Source: Candidatus Falkowbacteria bacterium RIFOXYA2_FULL_47_19
GTDB lineage: Bacteria; Patescibacteriota; Patescibacteriia; Patescibacteriales; UBA12075
Assembly (NCBI GenBank): GCA_001780275.1
Contig: MFGB01000014.1
Location: 1 to 41,274 of the forward strand
Direction of reading: 5' to 3'
Length of the DNA: 41,274 bases
The notes beneath the pieces are model-generated. The model saw nothing but the letters and a program-made list of their open reading frames with translations. It made no database searches and was not told where the DNA came from. Position numbers and translations under genes: made by a program. Shown here piece after piece: positions 30,802 through 38,563 of the stretch; within the stretch, counting starts at the first letter, position 1; each line of letters opens with the position of its first letter.

Positions 30802-31429
30802 AATTACAGAGACCGGAAAGGAATTCTTTTCCAAAGATCAGGAGTGTTTCCCGCAACGATTCTTCCGGGGAATCGGGGCAATGAACCAGGTTTTTCATGG
30901 TATTGCCGTTAGCGCCGTATTTTTCCCTGATCGCCATCTTTATTTCCTTTAAAATCCGCAAAGCCTCTTCGGGGACAACGGCCGGCTTCAAAAGCAGGCA
31001 CAACGCGGACTGCGAACAAAAATATTCGATCAGTTCCCGGCACCAATCCCTGTCCATGAATTCGCAATAAAACCGGCAAACCAGCTCTTCGTGGAACTTA
31101 AGCGGACGCTCGGCGACTACCGTAAAACCGCGCTCCCGCAAGCCCGAAATCACTTCCCGGCAAATATCCAGACGCACGGCGTCCGGTTTCAGCATAAAAA
31201 ATACGAATTCGGAAAATCGTTCCGATCCCCCTTCGGTTGAAAAAGATCTTTCCCGCCGCCAATATCTCTTTTGGCCGTCAACCACTATATATTCTTCCCC
31301 TTGTTCATTCCTCTGGATGACGCCTTCGCCGTCCTTGCCGGCATAATATTTTTTCAACTCTCCGTCTATCGACACCCATTTTACCGCTCTCCCCTGTTCA
31401 TCGATGAAAAATTCACCCAGACAGTCCAT
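30800..31429 (-). CDS. Nucleoside-diphosphate kinase domain protein with N-terminal extension
   Basis: The 209 residues contain an NDK domain from about residue 75. FVFFMLKPDAVRLDICREVI is the family start with the K of KPDA, and NLVHCPDSPEESLRE matches NVIHGSDS with the phosphorylated histidine intact. The first 70 residues (ending before RFSEF) are an unusual beta-rich extension with repeats of the form DEQGR, DGELKKYYAGKDG, NEQGEEYIVVDGQKRYW. It starts inside the end of the glycosyltransferase gene (overlap 17 bases). An active kinase making (d)NTPs from (d)NDPs is likely; the extension is unknown. Confidence 0.8.
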   Translation of the reverse strand: MDCLGEFFIDEQGRAVKWVSIDGELKKYYAGKDGEGVIQRNEQGEEYIVVDGQKRYWRRERSFSTEGGSERFSEFVFFMLKPDAVRLDICREVISGLRERGFTVVAERPLKFHEELVCRFYCEFMDRDWCRELIEYFCSQSALCLLLKPAVVPEEALRILKEIKMAIREKYGANGNTMKNLVHCPDSPEESLRETLLIFGKEFLSGLCN

Positions 31430-33050
31430 CTTCTCCCCCTTTTTGGCGCGATAGTATTGTTTGTTTTATTTTATAAACGTTAGAAAGCTTAACGGCCGTC
31501 TTCAGTACTCTGCCGTAATCAGGATTATCCTGTCCGAGATTCTGAAGGAAATACCGGATATCGAAGAGCCGATGCGTCCAGCCCCATTGCCGGATAAAAT
31601 TTCGATCACGCGGCGCCTTTAACGGGCCGATCTTTAAAAATAATTTTTCGCTTTCGGGTGTCGGCGTTTTTTCCGGATCCGATCCGGCGCTATATTCGAT
31701 CCCGGCGACAATATCGTCCATTTGCCGGGCGGATACATTGCAGTAGCCGTCGATCAGGGCGAAGAGCTGATTCCGGTAATACCGTCCGAAACCAAGCGGG
31801 GCCACGCCCACCATTGAACGCAGGCTGCTGTTATTCATTATGTCGCGGGGACAGATCGTAAAATTCGGGATATTCAAATAATTCGCCAGATGCGCTATCG
31901 AGGTGTCGACGGTAACCATGGCCGCGCATCCGTTATCCGTCATTTCTTGTCCTAAAATTTTAAGATTTTTATAATATTTCAAACTGCAGCGCGAATCTTT
32001 CGTTTTATTTTTTTTGAAATTTCTTATCCACCGGCAATGTTCGCGGTTTCCGGCATCGCCGCCGATCAAGATCAGGTCGTATTTTCCCTCCAAGCGCCGG
32101 CATAATCCGATCGCGAATTCCACGCTCATAAAGCGGTTGCTTTTCGAGGCCAACGGATTTATATAAACGCGGCGGCTTTTATTTTTCACGGCCTTCGGCC
32201 GTCTTAAGCTGATGTCATCCACGAATACCCTTATCGCATCGGATAAAAAATCTTCTATGTTCTGGTTGTGCAGGAACTTATCCGGTCCGCTTAGATGGTA
32301 AGCGACCACGCTTTTATCCTTTATGCGCAGTAAAAACGACCGGCCGGGAACGGCGATAACGCCGTCGTATCTTACGGCCGCCAAGATCAGACGGCACGTC
32401 AAATCCCAATGGTTATCCATCAGATCAGGCATGAGCAAAAATCCGGTTTTTCGGTAATCTTTTATAATGCCGCCGATATCGAAGGGACGCGCGTCCTGCC
32501 CAAGGAGATGATCGTGCTGTCCCGAAAATAACCGGTACTTTTTAACACCGAGAGCGTGGCCGAAACTGTCCGGAAAGATCAAGCCGATGAAGGAATCGCC
32601 GATATACCCGTAAGGATCAACGTAAGTAAGGCCGTTTATGCCCGCGGAGAATTCCGTGAATTTTTTCCTGAATTCCCTTTTCGATCCGAGCTCCCGCCAA
32701 CGGCATCCGAATCCGGCGGATAGCGCTTCCCGCAAGAAATTTCTCTGCAGCCGTCTCAGCCTCTCCCCTTTTATGAAAAAATCGAACTGATTGTTGAATT
32801 TTATAATAATTTTTTTTCTCGCCTCCGCCACCGGAAAAGGAAAGCCGAGTTTTACGTTCACGGCAGACGACTTTCCCCGGCTTCCGGCCAGGAGAAGTTC
32901 GCTGTTTATTTCCTTGATATCCGCGGGGATATCCTTTTTATCCGCTCTTTTCGCCAGGCTGATCAAAAAATCAAGATTAACGTCGATATAATCACCGACA
33001 AACCGCTGATATCGTTTTTGCATGTCTTGGCGATAGTTGGCCAGTGGCAT
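31413..33050 (-). CDS. GT9-like glycosyltransferase family protein
   Basis: This 545-residue protein has in its second half YDLILIGGDAGNREHCRWI and, further on, MVTVDTSIAHLANYLNIPNF, the nucleotide-sugar binding signature of GT9 heptosyltransferase-like GT-B enzymes. The N-terminal 200 residues are not recognised. The ATG at 33050 lies 59 bases inside the end of the upstream kinase gene; an in-frame ATG at 33023 does not remove the overlap. It probably adds a sugar to a surface polymer or to a cell component, but the donor and acceptor cannot be named. Confidence 0.6.
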   Translation of the reverse strand: MPLANYRQDMQKRYQRFVGDYIDVNLDFLISLAKRADKKDIPADIKEINSELLLAGSRGKSSAVNVKLGFPFPVAEARKKIIIKFNNQFDFFIKGERLRRLQRNFLREALSAGFGCRWRELGSKREFRKKFTEFSAGINGLTYVDPYGYIGDSFIGLIFPDSFGHALGVKKYRLFSGQHDHLLGQDARPFDIGGIIKDYRKTGFLLMPDLMDNHWDLTCRLILAAVRYDGVIAVPGRSFLLRIKDKSVVAYHLSGPDKFLHNQNIEDFLSDAIRVFVDDISLRRPKAVKNKSRRVYINPLASKSNRFMSVEFAIGLCRRLEGKYDLILIGGDAGNREHCRWIRNFKKNKTKDSRCSLKYYKNLKILGQEMTDNGCAAMVTVDTSIAHLANYLNIPNFTICPRDIMNNSSLRSMVGVAPLGFGRYYRNQLFALIDGYCNVSARQMDDIVAGIEYSAGSDPEKTPTPESEKLFLKIGPLKAPRDRNFIRQWGWTHRLFDIRYFLQNLGQDNPDYGRVLKTAVKLSNVYKIKQTILSRQKGGEDGLSG

Positions 33051-33639
33051 AATTTTTGGACTGGGAATATTTTTTGATAAGATTGATTATGTTTTCACTT
33101 GTTTCCGTTCCTTTGATCTTTACCGCCCTTTCCCGCGGCGACACTTCCCGGAAATAAATATTATAATATTCCTTAAAATACTCCACGAATTTTCTGTTGT
33201 GCCAAGGAACATCGCTGTCTTCCGCCGCCTCTCTTCTTTTTCTGGCAAAAGATCGTTCTCCGCTTAACTCGATAATAAAAGTCAAGGTTGGGATCAATAA
33301 TCGTCCCCTTTTTATACCATCCTCGTACCAGGCGAACACGCGTTCGTATTCGCGGGTTTTATAGGTTTTATCCAGGGCCCAGTTAAAGGCCAGGGTGCTT
33401 ATGAAATACCGGTCCAGCAAACAATACTGCGCCCGGCTGTTTTTTATTTTTTCAGTTTTTAAAATGTCGCTATGCGTGAAATAATCCCGGTTCGGAGGGG
33501 AATCATATCCGGGATCACGGGGCAAAACTTCATTTACCGCACAAAAATCATCTTCTTTCTTAAAATATTTTATAATAGTGGTCTTGCCCGTTCCCGGCAA
33601 ACCCTCCAGGACGAATATTTTTTTTACATTTATATTCAT
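32992..33639 (-). CDS. P-loop nucleotide kinase, thymidylate kinase-like
   Basis: This 215-residue P-loop protein begins with KIFVLEGLPGTGKTTIIKYF (Walker A at about 14-21). Later AQYCLLDRYFISTLAFNWAL corresponds to the DRY-type strand of thymidylate and deoxynucleoside kinases, and SFARKRREAAED is in place of the lid. The pattern fits a dTMP kinase or a related (deoxy)nucleotide kinase but is too divergent to name the base. It overlaps the glycosyltransferase gene by 59 bases. With the NDK downstream it would supply nucleoside diphosphates and triphosphates. Confidence 0.7.
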   Translation of the reverse strand: MNINVKKIFVLEGLPGTGKTTIIKYFKKEDDFCAVNEVLPRDPGYDSPPNRDYFTHSDILKTEKIKNSRAQYCLLDRYFISTLAFNWALDKTYKTREYERVFAWYEDGIKRGRLLIPTLTFIIELSGERSFARKRREAAEDSDVPWHNRKFVEYFKEYYNIYFREVSPRERAVKIKGTETSENIINLIKKYSQSKNYATGQLSPRHAKTISAVCR

Positions 33640-33641
33640 AA

Positions 33642-33680
33642 TTATTTAATTTTATTTAATATTAATATAAAATTAAATAA
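33642..33680. repeat. AT-only inverted repeat
   Basis: TTATTTAATTTTAT (33642-33655) is the exact reverse complement of ATAAAATTAAATAA (33667-33680). It lies just upstream of the kinase ATG (33639) in the divergent region. Confidence 0.7.
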
Positions 33681-33730
33681 AAATCAAGGGCAAAGGCGAA
33701 AATTTCCTGCCGACCGCGATATACTTCTCC

Positions 33731-33759
33731 TTGCTTATTTAAAATGAAACTGCTAATAT
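33731..33759 (+). promoter_or_regulatory. Promoter of the histidine phosphatase gene
   Basis: TTGCTT (33731-33736) and TAATAT (33754-33759) with a 17-base spacer, 26 bases before the ATG at 33786. Confidence 0.6.
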
Positions 33760-33785
33760 TAAATAAGTAATTATCCAGACGATTT

Positions 33786-34352
33786 ATGAAAAAATATTTA
33801 TACCTTACCCGGCACGGCGAAGATACGGCTAATAAAAACCGTACCTTAAACGGCCGGAAAAATACGCGGCTTTCGCACCTGGGAGCCAAACAGGCGTCAA
33901 TGGCCCCGGCAGCGGTACGGGGGGGAAAAATAGATTTGATCCTGACCTCGCCCCTGGAAAGATGCCGCCAGACGGCACGGATCATCGCCAAGGCCTTAAG
34001 GATAAAAGAGATCCTTCCCGAAGCCGGACTGATCGAAAGGGATTTCGGCGTTTTGACCGGCAAACCAAAAAAAGACATATATAAATACGCCCGCCGAACC
34101 GTACAAATCGGCGATATTACCTATTTCCTGAATGCGCCGGGCTGCGAAACTTTTCCCCGGACGTACCGACGAGCCGTAAGATTTTTAAAATCCATGCGCA
34201 AAAAATACCAAGGACGGAATATTCTGTTGGTGACGCACGGCGATATCGGAAAAATGATCATCGGCGCCGCCCGCGGACTCGGCTGGAAAAAATCGCTCTA
34301 CCTTCCCAATTTGAAAAATGCAGCCATTTTAAAAATAAGCATCGAACAATAA
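33786..34352 (+). CDS. Histidine phosphatase family protein
   Basis: The 188 residues show the phosphoglycerate-mutase-like phosphatase pattern: YLTRHGEDTANKNRTLNGR (catalytic RHG, then N), SPLERCRQTARIIA (second Arg), EAGLIERDFGVLTGK (acid) and LLVTHGDIGKMI (second catalytic His). It is one base upstream of the GreA-family gene, so these are co-transcribed. Family members act on a wide range of phosphoesters, and no substrate can be assigned here. Confidence 0.9.
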   Translation: MKKYLYLTRHGEDTANKNRTLNGRKNTRLSHLGAKQASMAPAAVRGGKIDLILTSPLERCRQTARIIAKALRIKEILPEAGLIERDFGVLTGKPKKDIYKYARRTVQIGDITYFLNAPGCETFPRTYRRAVRFLKSMRKKYQGRNILLVTHGDIGKMIIGAARGLGWKKSLYLPNLKNAAILKISIEQ

Positions 34353-34353
34353 C

Positions 34354-34851
34354 ATGCAAACCCCGATCCGCAAACCCGGACAATACGCCGGAATAAAACC
34401 TGATCCGCACATGACACCGGATAAATTCCGAGGGCTTTCGGTTGAGCTTGAAAAACTCAAAGCGAAACGGCCGTACGCGGCCGCCGAGGTAAAACGCCTG
34501 GCCGCGGACGGCGATTTTTCCGAAAACCACGCCTACAGCATGGCCAAAGGCAGGCTTCGCGGCCTTAACCGGCGCATTGACGAGATCGAAGACCATCTTA
34601 AGCGAGCGGTCATCATAGAAGTTCCTAAAAACCCGGACAAGGCGGTTTTGGGATCACTCGTTACGGTCAGCGTGAACGGCCGGGAGAAAAGCTACCGGAT
34701 ATTGGGCTCTTCCGAAACCAACCCATCAGGCGGGATAATTTCGCACAATTCCCCGCTGGGACTCGCTCTTCTGGGCCGGCGCGTCGGCGATACGGCCAGA
34801 GTATGGCTGAAAGATAAAGCGGTCGAGTATAAAATAATCAAAATAGGATAG
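34354..34851 (+). CDS. GreA/GreB-family transcription elongation factor
   Basis: A 165-residue protein of the Gre family, which enters the RNA polymerase secondary channel and rescues backtracked complexes. The N-terminal coiled coil has at its tip AADGDFSENHAYSMAKGR, with the acidic pair (D, E) of GDLSEN in E. coli GreA intact. The C-terminal FKBP-like domain has the signature IISHNSPLGLALLGRRVGD. The N-terminal 25 residues before the coil are slightly longer than usual. It follows the histidine phosphatase gene directly. Confidence 0.9.
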   Translation: MQTPIRKPGQYAGIKPDPHMTPDKFRGLSVELEKLKAKRPYAAAEVKRLAADGDFSENHAYSMAKGRLRGLNRRIDEIEDHLKRAVIIEVPKNPDKAVLGSLVTVSVNGREKSYRILGSSETNPSGGIISHNSPLGLALLGRRVGDTARVWLKDKAVEYKIIKIG

Positions 34852-34867
34852 TGCTTGCCAAAAACTA

Positions 34868-34896
34868 TTGACAATTCAGGATAATCTTATTAAGAT
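34868..34896 (+). promoter_or_regulatory. Promoter of the alanine dehydrogenase gene
   Basis: TTGACA (34868-34873) and TAAGAT (34891-34896), spacer 17. A further ATAATAT follows at 34895-34901, at the same distance (27 bases) from TTGACA as in the threonine dehydrogenase promoter. Confidence 0.8.
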
Positions 34897-34961
34897 AATA
34901 TCTTAGCTATTTGATTTTCGCACTTTTTACTATTAATCAATCGGATTGAAAGGATCGGAAA

Positions 34962-36074
34962 ATGAAAATCGGGATTTTGAAAGAAATCAAGAAAAACGAA
35001 AACAGGGTCTCCATGACCCCCGCCGGCGTCGAAATCATGGCCAAAAACGGCCACAAGGTCTATGTGGAAAAGGATGCCGGCGCGAAGAGCGGCTTCGATA
35101 ACGATTCTTATGTCAAGGCCGGCGCCGCGATCATCGACACCCCGAAAGAGATCTTCGCTTTGAGCGATATGGTCATGCACGTCAAGGAGCCTCAGCCTTC
35201 GGAATACGGACTCATACGCCCCGGGCAGATCGTCTTTACCTATCTGCATCTGGCCGCGGAAAAAGACCTTACTCTGGCCCTCGTAAAAAGCGGATCCGTC
35301 AATATCGCCTATGAAACCATCCAAAAAACCGACGGCTCGCTGCCGCTTCTGGAGCCCATGAGCGAGGTTGCGGGCCGGATGGCGATCCAGGAAGCCGCCA
35401 AGTACCTGGAAATGGCGCAGGGAGGAAGCGGCGTCCTTTTGGGCGGAGTACCGGGCGTCGAACCGGGCACGGTCGTGGTGATCGGTGGCGGTACCGTCGG
35501 AATAAACGCGGCCAAAATGGCCTGCGGTCTGGGCGCCCAGGTCTATATCCTGGACCTTAATCCCGCCCGACTCCGCTATTTAAACGACGTGATGCCGCCA
35601 AACTGCTTTACGGTCTTTTCCACCCCCGAAAGCATCCGCCGGCTGGTCATGAGGGCCGATGCCGTTATCGGAGCCGTCCTTATCCCCGGCGCTAAAGCCC
35701 CGAAGCTCGTAACTCGCGACATGCTTAAAACCATGAAAAAAGGTTCGGTCCTCGTTGATGTGGCGATCGATCAGGGGGGCTGCTTCGAAACCTCTCATGC
35801 GACCACGCACGCCGATCCGGTTTACGAAGTTGACGGCATTATCCATTATTGCGTGGCTAACATGCCCGGAGCGGTAGCCAGGACCTCGACTTTGGCTTTG
35901 ACCAACGCCACCCTGCCTTACGCGGTTAAAATCGCGAACAAGGGCTGGAAAAAGGCCATGGCCGAAAACCGGGAGATCGCCTTGGGCGCCAACGTAATCG
36001 AAGGCCATATTACCTTCGCGGGCGTGGCAGAGGCCTTTAATCTGCCTTGCGAACGGATCGAAAATATCATCTGA
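34962..36074 (+). CDS. ald: Alanine dehydrogenase
   Basis: This 370-residue enzyme reversibly converts L-alanine with NAD to pyruvate, ammonia and NADH. All key residues are seen: NRVSMTPAGV (substrate Arg), MHVKEPQPSEY (Lys), FTYLHLAAEKDL (catalytic His), VVVIGGGTVGINAAKMA (NAD loop, about 171-187) and LVDVAIDQGGCFETS (catalytic Asp). Length is standard. The ATG at 34962 has an AAAGGATCGG ribosome site. It is the first unit of the amino-acid block with its own promoter and terminator. Such an enzyme is unusual in reduced CPR genomes, which suggests acquisition. Confidence 0.96.
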   Translation: MKIGILKEIKKNENRVSMTPAGVEIMAKNGHKVYVEKDAGAKSGFDNDSYVKAGAAIIDTPKEIFALSDMVMHVKEPQPSEYGLIRPGQIVFTYLHLAAEKDLTLALVKSGSVNIAYETIQKTDGSLPLLEPMSEVAGRMAIQEAAKYLEMAQGGSGVLLGGVPGVEPGTVVVIGGGTVGINAAKMACGLGAQVYILDLNPARLRYLNDVMPPNCFTVFSTPESIRRLVMRADAVIGAVLIPGAKAPKLVTRDMLKTMKKGSVLVDVAIDQGGCFETSHATTHADPVYEVDGIIHYCVANMPGAVARTSTLALTNATLPYAVKIANKGWKKAMAENREIALGANVIEGHITFAGVAEAFNLPCERIENII

Positions 36075-36096
36075 CCGAAAAATCCATCAAAACCAT

Positions 36097-36122
36097 AATC
36101 ACCGCTCGCGGTGATTTTTTAT
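36097..36122 (+). terminator. Terminator of alanine dehydrogenase
   Basis: AATCACCG (36097-36104) and CGGTGATT (36109-36116) around CTCG, followed by TTTTATT. Classic rho-independent form, 22 bases after the stop codon. Confidence 0.93.
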
Positions 36123-36142
36123 TCATGATTTGCTAAAACCCA

Positions 36143-36172
36143 TTGACCGGCCGGATGGAATCGTGGTAATAT
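36143..36172 (+). promoter_or_regulatory. Promoter of the gcvT-like gene
   Basis: TTGACC (36143-36148) and TAATAT (36167-36172), spacer 18. Because transcription would begin near 36179, the upstream in-frame ATG-like start at 36130 cannot be used, which supports the start at 36229. Confidence 0.75.
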
Positions 36173-36228
36173 TTTACCGGCAGTTTCTTTTAAAATTCAT
36201 CAATCTAAACGGCAAAGGAAGAAAGACA

Positions 36229-37464
36229 ATGGGCCAAAAACTACGACGGACGATTTTCCATCCAAAGCATATTGCTCTTAAGGCCAATATGGTCGAATTC
36301 GGCGGCTGGGACATGCCGCTTAATTACGCCAAAGGAATCATAGCCGAACACATAGGCACGCGTACGGCGGCGGGACTGTTTGACGTTTCGCACATGGGAC
36401 GCTTCATCGTCCGGGGACCGGAAGCCCTTCCTTTCCTGCAATACGCTCTGACGAACGACGCGTCCCGCCTTGACCCGGAAAAAACCGGAGCGCAGTACAC
36501 GCTCATCCCGAATCAAAAGGGCGGCGCTGTCGACGACGCTTTTCTGTACCGCTTCAAAAATGACGAATACCTCTTGGTGGTCAACGCGTCCAACCGCCGG
36601 AAAGACCTTAGAACCCTCCGTGCGACCTTAAAAAGATTCCCGGGCGCGGAATTGATCGATCGCACCTCCGATCTGGCGATGCTGGCGCTGCAAGGCCCGC
36701 GATCGGCCGACATTCTCTCCGGGATCATTACCGGGAAATTGCCGGGACCGGCGCGCAATCTGGTAAGTACGGCGCGCTTGAACGGCACGGAGATCATGGT
36801 GGCTTCCACGGGCTATACCGGAGAACCGGTATGCTTTGAACTCTTCGTTGAAAATGAACACGCCTGGGAACTCTGGGACAAACTCGTATCCGGAGGAGCC
36901 ATGCCGATCGGATTGGGCGCCCGGGATACGCTCCGCCTCGAAGCCGGACTGCCTTTATACGGCCATGAGTTCGGCCTTGATCCGGAGAACCGGGAGATCC
37001 CTATTCTGGCCTGTCCGGCCGCGAAACCGGCTGTCGTTTTTACCGGCAGAGGAAACTTCCGCGGAGAAACGGCCCTGAAAAAACAGGCTCTGTCCCTTGA
37101 AAGAATCCGCCGGAACGAACCCGGGGACGCATCTGATCTTCCCCGCCTCATCAGAGCGATAGCAATTACCGGCCGCGGCATAGCCAGACCGGGGTGCCGG
37201 ATCTTCAAAGACGACAGGTGCGTCGGCTACGTTACGAGCGGCTCCATGATCCCCTATCCGGTTTTTGCCGGCGAAAATCCCCTGCCGACCGGCGAACACC
37301 GCCTGCGTCCGATCTGCCTCGCTTATATCGAAAGCCGCATCGCCGTCGGCACCGAGCTTTTGATCGATATCAGGGGGAAATCGACCGAAGGATCGGTCGT
37401 ATCGCGCCATCTGCGCTCCGATACCGCGCCGTATTCGCAGCCGGTCATTTTCACAAAAAAATAA
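36229..37464 (+). CDS. gcvT: Aminomethyltransferase (glycine cleavage T protein)
   Basis: The 411-residue protein is GcvT: KANMVEFGGWDMPLNYAKGI near the start, AAGLFDVSHMGRF, LLVVNASNRRKDL with the catalytic Asp, MLALQGPRS, ASTGYTGEP and IGLGARDTLRLEAGLPLYGH. GcvT moves the aminomethyl carbon of glycine from H protein to tetrahydrofolate. I place the start at ATG 36229 (AAAGGAAG site 8 bases upstream); the open frame extends further left but crosses the promoter. It is about 40 residues longer than usual in the C-terminal domain. Genes for P, H and L proteins are not in this window, so the reaction may be linked to partners elsewhere. Confidence 0.93.
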   Translation: MGQKLRRTIFHPKHIALKANMVEFGGWDMPLNYAKGIIAEHIGTRTAAGLFDVSHMGRFIVRGPEALPFLQYALTNDASRLDPEKTGAQYTLIPNQKGGAVDDAFLYRFKNDEYLLVVNASNRRKDLRTLRATLKRFPGAELIDRTSDLAMLALQGPRSADILSGIITGKLPGPARNLVSTARLNGTEIMVASTGYTGEPVCFELFVENEHAWELWDKLVSGGAMPIGLGARDTLRLEAGLPLYGHEFGLDPENREIPILACPAAKPAVVFTGRGNFRGETALKKQALSLERIRRNEPGDASDLPRLIRAIAITGRGIARPGCRIFKDDRCVGYVTSGSMIPYPVFAGENPLPTGEHRLRPICLAYIESRIAVGTELLIDIRGKSTEGSVVSRHLRSDTAPYSQPVIFTKK

Positions 37465-37476
37465 TAAATCTTCAAC

Positions 37477-37503
37477 ATTCACCTTTTCAGGTGAATTTTT
37501 TTT
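37477..37503 (+). terminator. Terminator of the gcvT-like gene
   Basis: ATTCACCT (37477-37484) with AGGTGAAT (37489-37496) around TTTC, followed by seven T. It is 12 bases after the stop codon. Confidence 0.93.
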
Positions 37504-37537
37504 AAACATGACCAGCTAAGACGGTTTACAAAACTAC

Positions 37538-37571
37538 TTGACAATAATAAACTTATATTGGAGAATAATAT
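37538..37571 (+). promoter_or_regulatory. Promoter of the threonine dehydrogenase operon
   Basis: TTGACA (37538-37543) with GAGAAT at 17 bases (37561-37566) and ATAATAT at 37565-37571, the same spacing of ATAATAT as upstream of ald. The 9-base word GATTTTCGC (37597-37605) in the leader also occurs in the ald leader (34913-34921). Confidence 0.7.
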
Positions 37572-37627
37572 CGTACACGATGGCTCTTTAAAATAAGATT
37601 TTCGCCAAAACGGAAAGAGGCAAAAAG

Positions 37628-38563
37628 ATGAAGAAAATACTCATAACCGGAGCGGCCGGACAGATCGGCTCGGAATTAGTATCATTCTTGGTAGAGATAT
37701 ACGGACGGTATAATATCGTCGCTACCGATATCAAAAAATATCCCGGCTACCTCTCCCTGGACTGCCTTGACCGCGATGCCGTCAGATATCTGGTGGCGGA
37801 GCGCGATATCGGCGTTATTTATCATCTGGCGGCTATCCTGTCGGCTAAGGCGGAAAACGATCCGGAAACGGCTATAAATGTAAATAATAACGGGCTTTAC
37901 AATATCCTGGAAGCCGCCCGAAGAGCGCGCTGCCGGGTATTCGTGCCTAGCTCCATAGCGGTTTTCAGCCCCGGCCTGCCCGTAATACCGGCGCCTCAGG
38001 AATCATCAACCCGTCCCGATACAATTTACGGAATGACTAAGGCATGGGGAGAAATGCTCTGCGATTATTATGCCGCCAGACACGACCTTGATATCCGTGG
38101 CATCCGTTATCCCGGACTCATTTCCAGCGAAACGGAGCCCGGAGGCGGCACAACCGATTACGCCGTGGATATTTTTTACCAGGCGGTTAAAACCGGGCAT
38201 TATACCTGTTTTCTTAAAAAAAACACGAAACTGCCGATGATGTATATGCCGGACGCTATCCAGGCAACCGTTCAGCTGATGAGCGCGCCGAAAAAAAAAT
38301 TGCGTTTCAAGAATGCTTATAACCTGGCCGCTTTCAGCTTTACTCCGGCCGAATTGGCCCGAGCCATAAAAAAGCATATTCCGGAATTCCGAATCACCTA
38401 TAAGCCGGACAGCCGGCAAAAGATCGCCGACAGCTGGCCGGCCGCGATTGACGATGCTCCCGCCCGCCAGGACTGGAACTGGAATCCGCGATACGATTTC
38501 GCGACCATGGTCGCCGATATGGTGTCGATCGTAAAAAATAAACCGGAAAACGGAGGAAATTAA
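37628..38563 (+). CDS. L-threonine 3-dehydrogenase, SDR type
   Basis: This 311-residue extended short-chain dehydrogenase has the NAD loop ITGAAGQIGSELV (6-18) and the catalytic pair in YGMTKAWGEM. The text GVIYHLAAILSAKAENDPE and RYPGLISSETEPGGGTTDYA matches the epimerase-like L-threonine 3-dehydrogenases (UDP-galactose-4-epimerase-like TDH) of bacteria and animals, which oxidise threonine to 2-amino-3-ketobutyrate. The next gene, with zero gap, encodes the ligase that uses that product, which makes the assignment firm. Ribosome site GGAAAGAGG lies upstream of ATG. Confidence 0.92.
   Translation: MKKILITGAAGQIGSELVSFLVEIYGRYNIVATDIKKYPGYLSLDCLDRDAVRYLVAERDIGVIYHLAAILSAKAENDPETAINVNNNGLYNILEAARRARCRVFVPSSIAVFSPGLPVIPAPQESSTRPDTIYGMTKAWGEMLCDYYAARHDLDIRGIRYPGLISSETEPGGGTTDYAVDIFYQAVKTGHYTCFLKKNTKLPMMYMPDAIQATVQLMSAPKKKLRFKNAYNLAAFSFTPAELARAIKKHIPEFRITYKPDSRQKIADSWPAAIDDAPARQDWNWNPRYDFATMVADMVSIVKNKPENGGN

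Noticed and set aside
36075..36228. Glycine riboswitch upstream of gcvT
   Set aside because: The leader after the predicted start is only about 50 bases and has none of the paired elements of the glycine aptamer; the hairpin before it is the ald terminator.
36130..36228. Longer N-terminus for the gcvT product
   Set aside because: The extra 33 residues match nothing in the family and the region contains the promoter and ribosome site for the ATG at 36229.
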